NCBI GenBank assembly: GCA_002189035.1
Contig: NEEC01000021.1
Coordinates: forward strand, 1,652,416-1,716,415
Source of the DNA: Utricularia gibba
Lineage: Eukaryota > Streptophyta > Magnoliopsida > Lamiales > Lentibulariaceae
DNA length: 64,000 nucleotides
Reading direction: 5' to 3'
The stretch's first letter is position 1, and every line of letters begins with the position of its first letter. A program made the translations under genes and the position numbers. The notes beneath the pieces are model-generated. The model ran no database searches. It had not been told where the DNA came from and saw nothing but the letters and a program-made list of their open reading frames with translations. Of the stretch, positions 38,685 through 50,442 are shown in pieces.

Positions 38685-40871
38685 TTATTTGCTTACTTTT
38701 GATATGTCGATCCACAAATCCAGAGTCTTGATGGCATCACCAGAGACGAGCGTTCTCCGAGCAAGATCCACGCCTTCAGCCAAATCTGAGACTCTCCCAC
38801 AAACCAAAAGTGCAGCTGCAGCGTTTAGAATCTGCGAAATTTCAAATCTACTTCATTGACAACTTTGGTAGGTGAATTGCAAAACTGTGAAAATGGAAAT
38901 AAAAAGATTACCAGTGCATTGGCTATGGGCCTTCTTTTCCAGATAACACCAGTCTTAGTATATCAGCATTATACTCCGGTCCACCACCACGTAGGTCTTC
39001 CAAGGTGCAACGAGGAATTCCAAAGTCCACTAGACGATCACAGCAAGAGTAGAACAAAAGCGTTCAATTGATCGTAATCCTGAAAAGGATGAGCCATACA
39101 AGATATGCTTCTCACATGGATCGAACACGAACTTCTCTATCTTATCCGGAGTGACATCAAGAACTAATCCAGGTCCTGTCCAGGTATTTCAATACAAGAA
39201 TAGCATTTCAGCAGACCAATAATTTCATGTGTAAATAGAAAGCAGTTACAGTGGTTTATCTTTCTTCGAGCTATGACCGTGGGTGCCGTTTTTGTAAGGA
39301 GAAAGCACGCTCGTGAAGGGCAGATCTTACCAAGAGGGCTTATTTCATCAAGTCCTGCAGAGTGAACAATAAGTGCTCGCTTCATGCCGAATCTTTGTAG
39401 GGCCATGGCCATCTTATGAACCTGAATGTCGATGATTTAACTACCATTAAGTTTGTTTTCGTATGCGATGTTGCAGGAAAACAAAACTATAGAAGACACA
39501 CACTCACCAAATCCTCGTTGTAAACACCAACAACAGCATAGGAAACTTTTGCTGGATTCAGCATGGGGCCTAAGATATTGAATACTGTCTTCACTTTAAG
39601 CTTCTTTCTTATAGGCCTAACGATCTTCATTGCCGGGTGGTAGACAGGAGACATCATAAAGCCAATTCCCACATGGTTTGCGCACCTGGTAACTGCCTGG
39701 ATACCATGAGATCAGATGAAGTTGTTGATGCATAAGCCAGTAAGAAAAATAGACGCACAAACTTGACAAATTTTTAATGGTATGGAAAAAATCCTCTCAT
39801 TTTACTAAAGCAGCCACTCCAAATCCTCCATAGAGCTCGAAGCTTCACTTAAATAGGCAAGATATCATAAAGTTTATACATACCTCTGGCCCCATCGAGA
39901 TTTCAATACCCAGCGCTTCAAGAACGTCAGCGCTACCACAAGAAGATGAACTGGAACGGTTACCTTGCTGAGACAAAGCTCAATTTAAGCGCCAGACTTT
40001 GTAAAACCATCATAAATAGAATGAGGTTATCGGTGAACCTTAGCCACTTTTGCTCCACAAGCTGCAGCAAGGATGGAAGATCCGGTGGAAATGTTGACTG
40101 TGTTTGCACCATCACCGCCTGTTCCAACAATGTCCACGGCATCACTCAGGCCTTCAACTCTTCTGCATTGTTTCATCATGGCTCTAGCCAGCCCAACTAC
40201 CTTACAAATATACACATTCTACACTGTCAGGAAGCCGACACCACCAATGTATTAAAAATGTGCGGTTCCAAGAAAAAATGACACAGAATATCAAGAAATT
40301 GCCGTCAATTTTCCTACAGCTTGTCCGTATCTATTTTAGGAAGCGCTTGTGAAAACAGTTTAAGACGCAAGGAGATGGAGAACAATATATCACAATGTCA
40401 AATTTCAAAGAAAAAGAACCACTTACCTCTTCAAAGGTCTCTCCTTTGGCTCTCAAGAGCACCAAAAAAGCGCTGATGAGAGCTTCATCAGCGGTCTCCA
40501 ACAAGAACTCAAGACAGGCCTCAGCTTCTGCTTCTGATAAGTTCACCCCATTTATCAAAGCTTCTATCAGCTGAAACCCAATACAGAGAGATGAATAGCC
40601 AAATCAATAAAAAGCCAATGAAGCCTAAACACCAAGGAAAACAAACCCAGATGGAAAACCCCTTTATCACCTGATTAAAAGAGGATTCTTGGGGTGCATA
40701 AGAGCCGGAAGTGAAACTTCGTAGAGCCGTTGGCAGAAAGGTGCAACATTTGACACCGCAAATCTTTGGAATCCTTGAATAAGCTTTGAGCAGAGGAGGA
40801 CAGTTATAGACGGGAACATTCCGATTATGGGCGAGGGAGAAACACCCAGGAGTATGACGCAGAGTCGCCAT
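38685..40871 (-). CDS. anthranilate phosphoribosyltransferase, plastid (one apparent frameshift)
   Basis: It joins anthranilate with PRPP, the second step from chorismate to tryptophan (PAT1/TRP1 in Arabidopsis). Exons: 40671-40871, 40427-40570, 40039-40200, 39884-39967, 39508-39696, 39331-39421, 39116-39175, 38912-39029, 38685-38831. The start is ATG 40871; about 60 residues of plastid transit peptide follow. The catalytic glycine-rich loop [20 protein letters not shown] is intact, as are [23 protein letters not shown] and [11 protein letters not shown]. Exon 8 is one base short at CCC (complement of 38927-38929); a fourth C gives [17 protein letters not shown]. With it the protein is 398 aa. 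In an intact transcript it would supply tryptophan, also the substrate of the nearby TAR2, but the proximity is probably chance. Confidence 0.93.
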
Positions 40872-40944
40872 TTTTACAATTAATTCCGACGGACTCACAG
40901 AAACGGCCGCCTAGTGTAATTTTGGGTGACAATAAATAAAGTCA

Positions 40945-41145
40945 ATGGCGCGTCGATGGGTGCAAACAATGTTGAAGCCGATGGCTACAGCTGCTACGCA
41001 ATGTCAAGAATTGGCCTTTCGGACACTTGGATCTTATCCACCAATAGTTTTTAAACGCCATGATCCGTGGAACCAGGGAAGAGATAGTTCAGATCACCCG
41101 GGGGCTTCGTATTCGGGTGATTTAGCAAGAAAAGTAATTCTTTAA
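40945..41145 (+). CDS. short open frame, unrecognised
   Basis: 66 codons starting 73 bp from the trpD ATG on the opposite strand. The N-terminus is Arg-rich (MARRWVQTML) and could be an organelle presequence. A possible donor (GTAATT) lies at 41134, but no continuing exon was found before the next gene's TATA box at 41247. It may be a leader-region chance frame. Function unknown. Confidence 0.2.
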   Translation: MARRWVQTMLKPMATAATQCQELAFRTLGSYPPIVFKRHDPWNQGRDSSDHPGASYSGDLARKVIL

Positions 41146-41246
41146 TGGACAAAGCAGTAACAGTGACTCCGTCCAGTTGCAAGCTGAGATTTGTGGCTGC
41201 AATTTGATGACAAGTTGTGGGCCTTGTGGTGACATCACTATTTCAA

Positions 41247-41254
41247 TATATAAA
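41247..41254 (+). promoter_or_regulatory. TATA box of the truncated unknown gene
   Basis: TATATAAA about 155 bp upstream of the ATG at 41409, leaving a ~125-base leader. Confidence 0.5.
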
Positions 41255-41408
41255 TATAAGATAAAACAACCCTGCTACTGTTTGCGTTTGTAGTTCGAGA
41301 CTTCCAACAGCAACATCATCGCTACTCTTTGCTTCACTCTCTCCAGAACTGGTTTATGGTTCTCCTTATTTTGCTTTTGACGCTGGCTTCAAATGAAGCC
41401 AACCTGAA

Positions 41409-42573
41409 ATGATGACAGATCTTAAAAGCATCATTTTGTGGTTTAGTGCTAGAAGAAGTTTTGCACTCATTTCAGAGTTGGGTAGGCGAAGAAGATGGGA
41501 TGTTTTACCATACGGGACGCTGGACGCAGATTGCTGATGGGGGAACTCAGCTGAGGCAACTGTGCTGTGTGCATTAAATGAAATGCAGGATTTGAAGAGC
41601 TGTTCAACGAAGTTGGCATGAAGTCAAGCGTCCTGCCAGGACTTCAGGGAATTTGTTTAACAGCACATCAAGGTCCCATAATCATCCACTCGCTTGCTGA
41701 TTTTCTCGATTCTCGTGTAGCTACCAGGTTGTTTGAGAAATAGTATTTAGTCTGTTGCAAGTTCTGTTTTTGATATAGTTCAGATCGTTATCCTTATTTA
41801 AAAGTTTCACTTGTTTGTATTTTTTTTTCAATGGCAAATCACTTGTTTGTCAATTGAATAGTAGCTCTTTTCTTCCATGAGATCATATCAATCCATGTGA
41901 CATGGCACTGTATTTGGTCTGCGCGTCTTAGTGTTTCAATCCATTTCAGTATACTTGGCTTGTCAAAAAGGGTCTACGATTTTACGCTTCGTGCCAATTA
42001 TGCAGATATACTACTATTCTGCACTAGATTACTTCTTTTGGGCTTGATTCAAGATGCTTTCTCCGTTATCTGTGCATCAAGCCAGAAAGTTGGCCGTTTA
42101 ACTTCAAAACTTGCACATTGTGTGTAATTATAGTCATTGGTTGATCGTGTAGGAACTTGGAAACCACTTTGACATCAAGGAATGCTTTGCCTTCATTATC
42201 AGCAGAAATATACTGTAGCATGGAATGTGCATCAGGGCGACCGCAGAGTACCTGCGGGGATGCGGCTGGTGAATAACAAACTACGGTGTTTCTTTCTGAT
42301 GGAATTGCTTCTATCAAGTAAGAACAGAAAATGGATGGAGTGTATTACCACAAGGGAGAGTACGAGGATGAAAGATCGAGAAAGGGGTAAGGCCACCTGT
42401 GCCAAAAAACTTTGCTTGCCGTTACTGATGTATGTAGAGATGGCGATACAGTGGGCGAATGCTCACCAAAGCGAAATGCAAGCGTGGAGGATCCATTGGA
42501 AGATGACGTATCCTATTGTCCAGAGGAAGAAGTAGCCTATTCTGAACCACGGGAACCTCTGCAAGAGTTAAAA
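41409..42573 (+). pseudogene. unrecognised multi-exon gene, 3' part missing
   Basis: Five exons join in phase from an ATG: 41409-41481, 41589-41727, 42153-42268, 42341-42386, 42438-42573, 170 codons in all. Each junction has GT-AG sites (GTAGGC, GTTGTT, GTGAAT, GTAAGG, GTAAGT donors). The protein begins MMTDLKSIILWFSARRSFAL, continues with SSVLPGLQGICLTAHQGPII and SLADFLDSRVATR, has a Cys-containing IYCSMECASG and ends in an acidic segment (EDPLEDDVSYCPEEEVAYSE). No signal peptide, span or familiar motif was found. The last exon ends at a strong donor (GTAAGT, 42574). No continuation follows, because 48 bp later the 3' end of an opposite-strand gene begins, also cut at a donor. I do not recognise the family. 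Confidence 0.55.
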
Positions 42574-42622
42574 GTAAGTTTTCAGTCCTAAATTTAAGAG
42601 TTGAAGCATGAGAACTACTTAC

Positions 42623-43609
42623 TAAGCTGTTTAGAGCAGTCTCGGCGAGCAAAAACACAGCATTGATCAAGTGCATGTTGACAATTAACTGAAGAAGATC
42701 AGCAACATTTGATGAATAAGCGATGAGAAGACTGGTGTACATCAGTAGATAAAAAAGGACTCACAAAGTTTAGTTTGTAGTCTCTGATGGCAAGAAACGG
42801 AACAATGATGAACCAGAACACTGTATCAGTCAGTATCACAGCTCCAGCGTTCATCTTCGGGTAAAAAAAAAAAAGTTCCAGAATGCTGTTATTCACATGG
42901 AACTCTTACTGATATTCATGAGTCCACTTTTTTACCTGGAATATGATCTGCAATACATAACCCCAGAATCCAGCCTTGGGGCTTCCAGACGACGCCTCGG
43001 GGTCAGAGTGACGAAATTCATTACATTTGTGGTCATATCTGTAGCATCCTTGAATGGATAGCAATGATCCAAGCTGCAGGCAGATACATTGAAATGAAGT
43101 AGAAGGGAGATTTAGAGGTAACTGTGTCTGTTGAATGAAGCATCTTACTGCAAAGTAGATTGTGACCAGTGTAAACGTCCACCTGTTGAGCACAATTCAC
43201 AAGCTTCAAATTTTATACAGAGATATGAATGTGATGTGATGCAATGGTAAAAGCAGGGAACTGAATAAAGGAATGCTCACTGAGTATAGTAGAAGAATAT
43301 CGTTCCTCCATCAACAATGACATTCAAAATCAGCATCAGCAAAAGCACTACAAACGCGAAAGCTCTCAACACCAGGAGATACGCAGGGTGCATACTCCTA
43401 ATACATGGCTTCCAAACTTCATCTTCATACAAGATTCCAGGAGATGATGTAGACTCTTTTTGCTTGCACGCCATACCCGAATCCTGACGAGGACACTCAT
43501 TGTTTGATATAAGAACGGAGGCGAGGACCATCGACGCCAGAATCCAAGTGGAACAAAGCAAGACCCTCCAATTCAGCCAATAGGATGAGGTTGTTGTGTC
43601 CACAGACAT
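42623..43609 (-). pseudogene. multi-span membrane protein (At1g10660-like), last exon missing
   Basis: Coding exons: 43281-43609, 43149-43182, 42936-43073, 42765-42854, 42623-42688, all in phase, 219 codons. The start is the ATG at 43609, after a leader-intron acceptor at 43636. The family hallmarks are SSYWLNWRVLLC, an ILYEDEVWKPC block, a hydrophobic span with LNVIVDGGTIFFYYTQWTFT, then GFWGYVLQIIFQ, TDTVFWFIIVPFLAIRDY and INAVFLLAETALNSL. Homologues of this plant family have unknown function and continue with one more exon of about 100 residues containing three or four more spans. Here the gene stops at a GTAAGT donor (42622), and I find no such exon downstream. Confidence 0.75.
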
Positions 43610-44067
43610 GGCTGGATGCCAAGATCTGGTAGTTCCTGTAATAAATGTCAAAAGACTCATGATTTTGTACAAATGTTGTAATCAAATCACGGTCCAAGGT
43701 CCGAATGGCAAAGCTTCTTAGTTTCTAGAACTAAAAACAAAAAATCAAATGTAGAGCCTATAGCCTTGCGGGATATGGAACCCCAGAAATGTCGGAAGGA
43801 TGTTCGTTGGAAGAGGGATCCAGAAACCCAAACCCAAACAAAGAAGAAAGAATCTGGAGACGAAGGTGAGAAGAGCAAGCTGCCGAATGAATGGCGACAG
43901 TAGGGAAAGCTTAAAGCAGAGACAAAGAATCATATTCCCATGCAAATTAAACATATGATGTGAAGTTTTGTTTACAGAGTGCATGGGAATTCTCAAAAGA
44001 CATGGTCAAAACGTAGCCCCTGTCGCATCTTCTTCCCTCGGTTGCTTTCGTTCCCACTTTTTCATTC

Positions 44068-44077
44068 TTTTTATAGC
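44068..44077 (-). promoter_or_regulatory. TATA box of the membrane-protein gene
   Basis: The complement reads CTATAAAAAG. The roughly 430 bp between it and the ATG at 43609 would contain a leader and a leader intron whose acceptor is TATTACAG at 43636. Confidence 0.5.
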
Positions 44078-46192
44078 TAGGCAACAACGTTGGGTCCCAT
44101 CCCGTACGGACATACACAAAAAAATACAGAGATCAAAGCAATGCAATGAACGAACGACCCAATGCACAGTCACAGAGAGCATGATCCAACTACATGTTCT
44201 TTCAAAACCACCCTCATGATTCTTCTGCTGAATCCTCGTAGAGAATTACACTGAATCGAAAAGAATGTTCAAGATGGAGAAATATAGCGAGCTCAAGGAA
44301 GGAGGGGAAGCAGACCGTGAAGAATTCTGTCTATGGAATCCATGCGAGTTCCACAAGAAACTGGAAGAAGCAGTTGGTTTAAGTAGGCAGAGGGAAAGAA
44401 GGGAAAGTTTGAAGGGTTCACGCCATGGAGACGGAATGTGCAACAGAAACTGGACACGCGTGTCGAGTGCTGCAACATGCTTTCTACTTAGGAGCTTGCA
44501 GTTGCTCTTCTACCTACTTTTTGTCATCAATATTTGATTGTTTATTTGTATTCTGCATTCTTGGCGTTTGGGTTTGGACATAGTCTCCTTGCGGTCTGTA
44601 GTTAAGCGAATCCATACGGCAGAATCCAGCTGTAGCTTCTTTTTGATCCACAGTGGCGTAGCTTATAGAAAACTCGTCGCAGTAAGCGAATCACCTTTTT
44701 CTTTGCATAAGCTACTTTCTTTTTTCTGAAGGGTAAGCGACACTCAGATATGACAACCAAACAAAAAGAATGGAGGTTGTCCTTGGAACCAAAAATTAAA
44801 GTGTGATTTATTGAAACTAATAGCAGTACAGCATGTACTACGGTAGGGGATTTGTAGTAGCAAGGCACACCGTACATACCGCCGATCGTGGGTGTGATGA
44901 GCCCTTGTCTCTACTGGTCTGGCCCAGCCATGACCACCAAGGAGTTGGGCTTTGGTTTTTATCCCTTGGACTTGGCTCAGGGTCGGGCTCATCGCAAGTT
45001 TAATTTCGTCTAGACGCGGGCTCGGGCTTGGGCTCATCGCAAGTTGTCGTCTTCGTGGGAAGTGAAGATCTTTCTCTGGAGTTTAACACGTTCCTGGATT
45101 CTCCAGAAACGTGACAATGATTGCAATGCGCCGGGCATAGGAATCATGGAGTTTTGAAGAATTTAGCTGACAACACGAAGAGAGAGCTGTGGCCTTTGAG
45201 GTTTCGCAATCAAACAAGCCACGGATAAGTATACTAGAAGGTGACGGCGAAAAGGACATATTCCGGTAAACAGCATTCTGGCCGAGCGCAGTCTTGTTCT
45301 TCATCCTTTTCCTATTTGGGGCGTGTGATTTCATTGCCAGCAAGAAGAAGGCAGTGACTTATTGAGGGCTAGCGACACAGGTGCTGGTGGTTCAGATTCC
45401 CCAAGAAACACGGAGATCATTATGCTGAGAGGAACCACCAGTGAAATAGGCCCATCCATAATCACACTATGTTTCTCCTCCACGCTGTCCGCCCTGGAGG
45501 CCTGGACACACCTCTGGTAGATCCTGGGCTTCGGTAGTTGAAGTTGGATGATCCCTTTCATTTCAGATGCTTGGCGTTTTGTGTTAAAATCCTACTCCAC
45601 ATGTATCTAAAACGATATTCAAAATAATATGAAATATTCATTCACAGAGAGTCACTACATCAGATGAGGCAAGCTTAGATTTGTAGGTTTTGAATGAAGT
45701 TTGCATTTTTTTTTTTATATCTTCGGTAACCTTGGATATGGTTATTGTATTATACCTTATTTGGGCACAAGGTAGTAAATATGCAAATGAATGAGCACGC
45801 ATAGCATATCTGGTAGGGTAAAATGTAAAGAATATCTTATTTTGGTAATTTAAAAATTTTTGCTATAACTAAGGTAAATGCCAAATCAAATAAAAAAGTT
45901 AAGGTATTTGCCTCATTCAAGTTTTTGAAGTTTGTGGGTTGCCATGGCGTCATCCAGAGCTATCCTTAAATGCTATATCCAAAACAGAAATGAATCGTCC
46001 AGGAAGATCCTGTTTGACATCATCCCACGTCCCCACAACCGACTCATGGTGTTCATCCAGAATCGTCATCTTGGTCATCTCTCCCAGTAACAAGAACCCA
46101 TATATCTCTCCCTCTCCCTTCTCCCCACTTACCCTCTTCTCGGTCTCCCACTGCAATTCCCTCATTCCGTTAGATTGCTTTTCCTCTTCAGC
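44078..46192. other. intergenic between divergent genes
   Basis: About 2.1 kb. It holds a Lys/Glu-rich open frame (44265-44537, +) and two minus-strand frames (45083-45343 and 45331-45561), none recognised. Two near-copies of a ~25-base GATGAGCCC-containing segment lie near 44975-45045 (minus sense). 45560-45930 is AT-rich. The SWEET promoter must lie at its right end. Confidence 0.4.
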
Positions 46193-47339
46193 ATGATGCA
46201 CACAGAGTCCATCAGAACCGTCATCGGGATCATCGGTCGGCATTCTCCACCCCTTTATTAATCCGTGTGTTTTGCAAACCCCCCTTGATTCTTGATTTGT
46301 CTTTGTTTCAGGGAATGTCATCTCCTTCTTCCTCTTCCTGTCTCCAGTGTAATCTTATATTGATTTGCATCTGATCGTTCGATTTCGTTCTACGTGTGAT
46401 GCGGTGATGGATGGATTTACTTGAAAATTCGCAGGCCGACGTTCGTCAACATATGCAAAGCTAAGTCGGTCCAGTCGTTCAAGCCAGACCCGTACCTAGC
46501 CACGATCTTGAACTGTGTGATGTGGGTTTGGTACGGGATGCCGTTCGTCCACCCTGACAGCACTCTCGTGATCACCATCAACGGCATTGGCTTCTTCATC
46601 GAGCTCTCCTACATATCCATCTTCTTCATCTTCTCCGACTGGCCCAAGCGCGTAAGCCCCTTGCGTTATCCGCCATACTAATACTTGTACCAACGGTGGT
46701 CTGTGTGTTTTTTAAACAGCGGAAGATGCTGTTCGTGTTGCTGGGGGAGGCGATATTCATGGCGGTCGTGGTGGTGGTCACCCTGGTGGCCGTCCCTAAG
46801 ATCGATGTACGGACGATCTTTGTGGGAGCATTGTGTGTCGTGTTCAATGTGGGGATGTACACATCCCCCTTAACCATTATGGTAAGTGATGGTACGGCCC
46901 ACGCGAATGTGCAACTGTTGCTGTGAGTAGGGGAATACATTATAATACGTGGTGCATGCGATGCAGAAACGAGTTATCAAGACCAAGAGTGTGAAATTCA
47001 TGCCCTTCTACCTCTCTGTGGCCAACTTCGCCAACGGCGTCATTTGGACGGTCTACGCCCTCCTCAAGTTCGATCCATGGCTCTTTGTACGTCCCGACCC
47101 CTCTGCATTAGCATATGTTCAACACAACTAAATGATCATACGGTCGGACCCCATGGCCTTTTCCTTTTCCCCTCTCAGGTGCCCAATTTGCTCGGGGCTC
47201 TATCGGGGTGGTGCAGTTGATCCTCTATGCCACCTACTACAAGAGCACACAGTGGGGGGACGAAAGCAATAACGCCGCAGGAGGAGACAGGAAAGACTCA
47301 TCCAACAACGGAGTCGAGCTCCAGAGTCCACAAGTTTGA
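46193..47339 (+). CDS. SWEET sugar transporter, clade II type (one apparent frameshift)
   Basis: SWEETs are bidirectional sugar uniporters with seven spans, made of two MtN3 triple-helix bundles. Exons: 46193-46235, 46312-46348, 46435-46651, 46720-46881, 46967-47086, 47179-47339; the small 37-nt second exon is typical. Seen in order: [94 protein letters not shown] and [17 protein letters not shown]. The FKPDPY and LVITINGxG forms fit clade II (SWEET4-8, mainly hexose carriers). Exon 6 loses frame at TCGGGG (47205-47208); a fifth G gives [17 protein letters not shown]. With it the protein is 246 aa. Confidence 0.92.
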
Positions 47340-48774
47340 TTGATTCCTCTAATCCACCTGGCTAGCTTCCTTCAATAAGGTCAAGTCAACTCACTACAGT
47401 GGACAAGCATTCTTCTTCCGATGATGTAATTCTTTTAAGAATTGAACTTCAACTTTTTGTTCGCATTTTAGAACTAAGCCTAAAAACCAAACCAATGGTT
47501 TATAATTGCAAGTATATCAAACAACCAACCATAAGATTTATAGACTGCAGTCATATATTATTCCAACTAGCTCGGATTGGATGGATGTCAGACCATGGGA
47601 TGAAATGACGAGGGTACCAAATCAGATGCAAATGCAAGCATGTGGTATTGGCGTTCCTTTTGGATGTACTGTTAAGAAACCACTTACTTCAACATGTACT
47701 ACTGAGCCAGACAATATCACTTGTTGCTTATTATATGTCCACTTCATATGAATAAAAGTTGCGTCCTTTACTATTAAACATCATCAAAGTTGATCAATCA
47801 ATACAACTCAGAAAAAAAAATATCAGGCGAGGAGGCATCGGTTGAACAAAATTGAGAGGCAGAAATGGTGTCACGCAGAGAGAGCGAGGAAGACAGGGAG
47901 AAATGAATAATTTGCACCCGTGGGGAGAGGCATGGAGAGGGAATGGAGTTGATTCATTTGACATGTGCGGTGAAACCAAAAAAAATAATTACATTAAATT
48001 ATACACTAAAAAGTAAGACAAAAACAGCATTTGAAGGAAGAAAGCTTAATGACAACAAAGAGGGCTCCTGTTCCCAGTTTTAATGCAACAGAGGTCCGCT
48101 GCTCCAACTGATGACCGCAACCTGGCGATGATGCTCATCCCTGAGAACCAGGCAATGATCCTGCTACGCGTTTCTGCTTTCTCTGTAGTAAAACAACACT
48201 TGAGATCATTCAGGGGTGTGACCTGTTTATACTTGGACTTGTATGCAATTGGGTTGGGTCAGAAGTATCTATGACCTACCTCTGCAAGCCTCAGGTCCCC
48301 AAAAACAATAAAAGAAAATTGGAGAAGTACATGCGTGATAGATGGTCTGCCTAACTCGCAGGGTAAAAAATTGCTGAAAAAGGTAACTTAGTTGACTCCC
48401 CTCACTTATCTGATTGGGAATCGGATTGGGTTTGCTTGCATCCGTTTTCAACTCGTGGCCGTTAAAGCGCTGTCCTCCTGTCCTCCTGTCCTCCCTACGC
48501 GGCATGGCATGAGGGTCCATTTTTCTCTTTTAAAGAGGCGCTCTTTTTAAGTAATGGTAATTAACCCATAAATTAACAAGATTGGTCAATGCACAACAAT
48601 CAACAACCAAGTCAGTAAAATCAAATTTGGCATGTGGATTTACTTACAAGTGGCACCCCATAATCCTCCTTCCAATGAATTTCAGGAAACAGAAGATTCT
48701 ACTTTTCCATTATCAATACAAGGATTTCATTCTAATGATGCACTGCCCTTACGGATACCAAGTATACATACATA
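47340..48774. other. intergenic, no gene seen
   Basis: About 1.4 kb of mostly AT-rich DNA. A (CCTGTCCT)n-like run lies near 48474-48492. It should include the 3' UTRs of SWEET and of the following convergent gene. Confidence 0.45.
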
Positions 48775-50318
48775 CTAGTTCCACGGATTTGTGAGTCTTC
48801 CCTCTCTGAAGACTGATGTGCCACCTGATGATGCTGCAGCCGGAGAAGGAGATGACATGACATGACCTGCTCCTGAAACTGAAACAGAAACAGACAACGG
48901 CACTCGGATAGGAGCCGTGATCTGAGAGGGACTAACGGCAACTCCAGTGGTTGTGCGATAAACCTGAGGTAACTGCAACATGAAGAAATCAATTCTGCTA
49001 TCTGCCAGAATGGCTATCAGTTTAAGATGAAGCACGAGGACAAAAATTAAAGTTAGCACCTACCTCAGAGTCACCACAGGTATTTCCATCTGATCCCAGT
49101 CTAGGGGTGCTGAGCTTCATCACCGAGCTGCAGTCAGCTGAAGCATCAACTTGCGAAGAAGGAAGTAGCCGACCAGGCGTCCCCTGACCGTTATTTTGAC
49201 TCTTTAACTGTTCCTCTGCATTCAGAATCTGCAAAACGAAGATACCGAAGATAAAAGAAATCGAAACAGGTCACACCTGAATTTTACAAGCAAGCGCGAT
49301 ACGAACATCAGGTGTTCATAATCTTAAGAGCAATTTACCTGCTTTAGCACTTGCACCAAACCATGCTTCTTCGCTTTTAAAATCTCTAGCTTCTCCTGGA
49401 TCTCTTTTTTCTTTTTCTCCACATCAGATACAGCATCTTCCGTGCAGCTTGTCTACCAAGAGCACAAGGACAGAGGCACATTCATGTTGTTTACTAGAAA
49501 GCGAGGAGGAAGCATACCACTCAGCCTGCAAAATCTTGTAGGACAATTCACAAACATTTCTAGTCTATTAGACGATAATGTGCTTGCTCCATTCAATCAG
49601 CTTATGTTATTTACCATCAAAACAAGCACACGGTGCACAATAGACCCCAATATTTTGAGATGATACGTCCGCTACATGCATGCTCGATACAGCTTCCCAA
49701 TGATCAAGTTTTCATTCATATGAAATGCTCCATAAAGAGAAGCAAACAAACTCTTCCTCGCCCCAATAACATGAGCAAGAACTATCAAAGACGTAACAAG
49801 AGACCATAACAGAAGTCTAACCCCATCCATTTCAACATAAAAAGCGCGAACGTTACCTGAACCACCGCATTTCCGGAAGATTCAGGTTCACCGCCCTTGA
49901 TAGCATTTTCCTCATTTCTCTCATCCACCAAGGCATCAAATTTCTCAACCAATTTCCTCGCAAAATCTTCCCGACCCACGAATTTCGGATCTTTAGCCTT
50001 CCCTTCGTCGCCCGCCCCTCCATCATCCCCATTTGAATGCACTTCAGGATGGGAACAGGGTTCATCGACTCGATTTCCCACATCATCGTTTTTTATTGCA
50101 GCCTCCGCCGGAGGCCTATCAGAATTGCCGCCAGCGGTAGCAAACACGCTAGGGTTTGAAATGGTTGTCAGAGAGTGGAGGCGGGTCAAGGCTTTGGCGC
50201 GGCGGCGAAGTAGAATCTTGAAGTCCTTGAGTGAGATTCGGCGCTCCGGCCGCCGCCATCTCCGGGGAGCGTCGGGGACTTTATGCAGATTGCCTCTGTA
50301 CAATGAAAACGCCACCAT
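48775..50318 (-). CDS. conserved plant protein of unknown function (MVAFSLYRGNLH type)
   Basis: Four exons (49857-50318, 49339-49452, 49064-49228, 48775-48972) join in phase to 312 aa. The most conserved part is the N-terminus MVAFSLYRGNLHKVPD with a WRRPERRISLKDFKILLRRR basic stretch, seen in a plant family known only as hypothetical proteins. Exon 2 is rich in Lys and Glu (KKKKEIQEKLEILKAKKHGL) and likely forms a short coiled coil. The C-terminal third is Ser/Thr/Pro-rich and probably disordered, ending SVFREGRLTNPWN. There is no signal peptide or span. The basic N-terminus would suit a nuclear protein, but that is inference. Confidence 0.75.
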
Positions 50319-50442
50319 TCTTTCTTGTCCTTCGGTCTGGTTTCTCGTGTAATTTCCTTTTTTTTATATCAGCTTTCCGATTTTTAGTACTTTTTATTCT
50401 GGTGTAACGAATTCGAATATTTCGGTGCTTGAGACTCGGTTA

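Noticed and set aside
44265-44537. Lys/Glu-rich 90-codon frame on the + strand, considered as a distant last exon of the truncated gene at 41409
   Set aside because: No acceptor with the needed phase, and a complete opposite-strand gene with its own TATA box lies between. Could be a remnant but cannot be supported.
45083-45561. Two minus-strand frames that might be spliced together
   Set aside because: No domain or repeat pattern, and no convincing donor-acceptor pair joining them.
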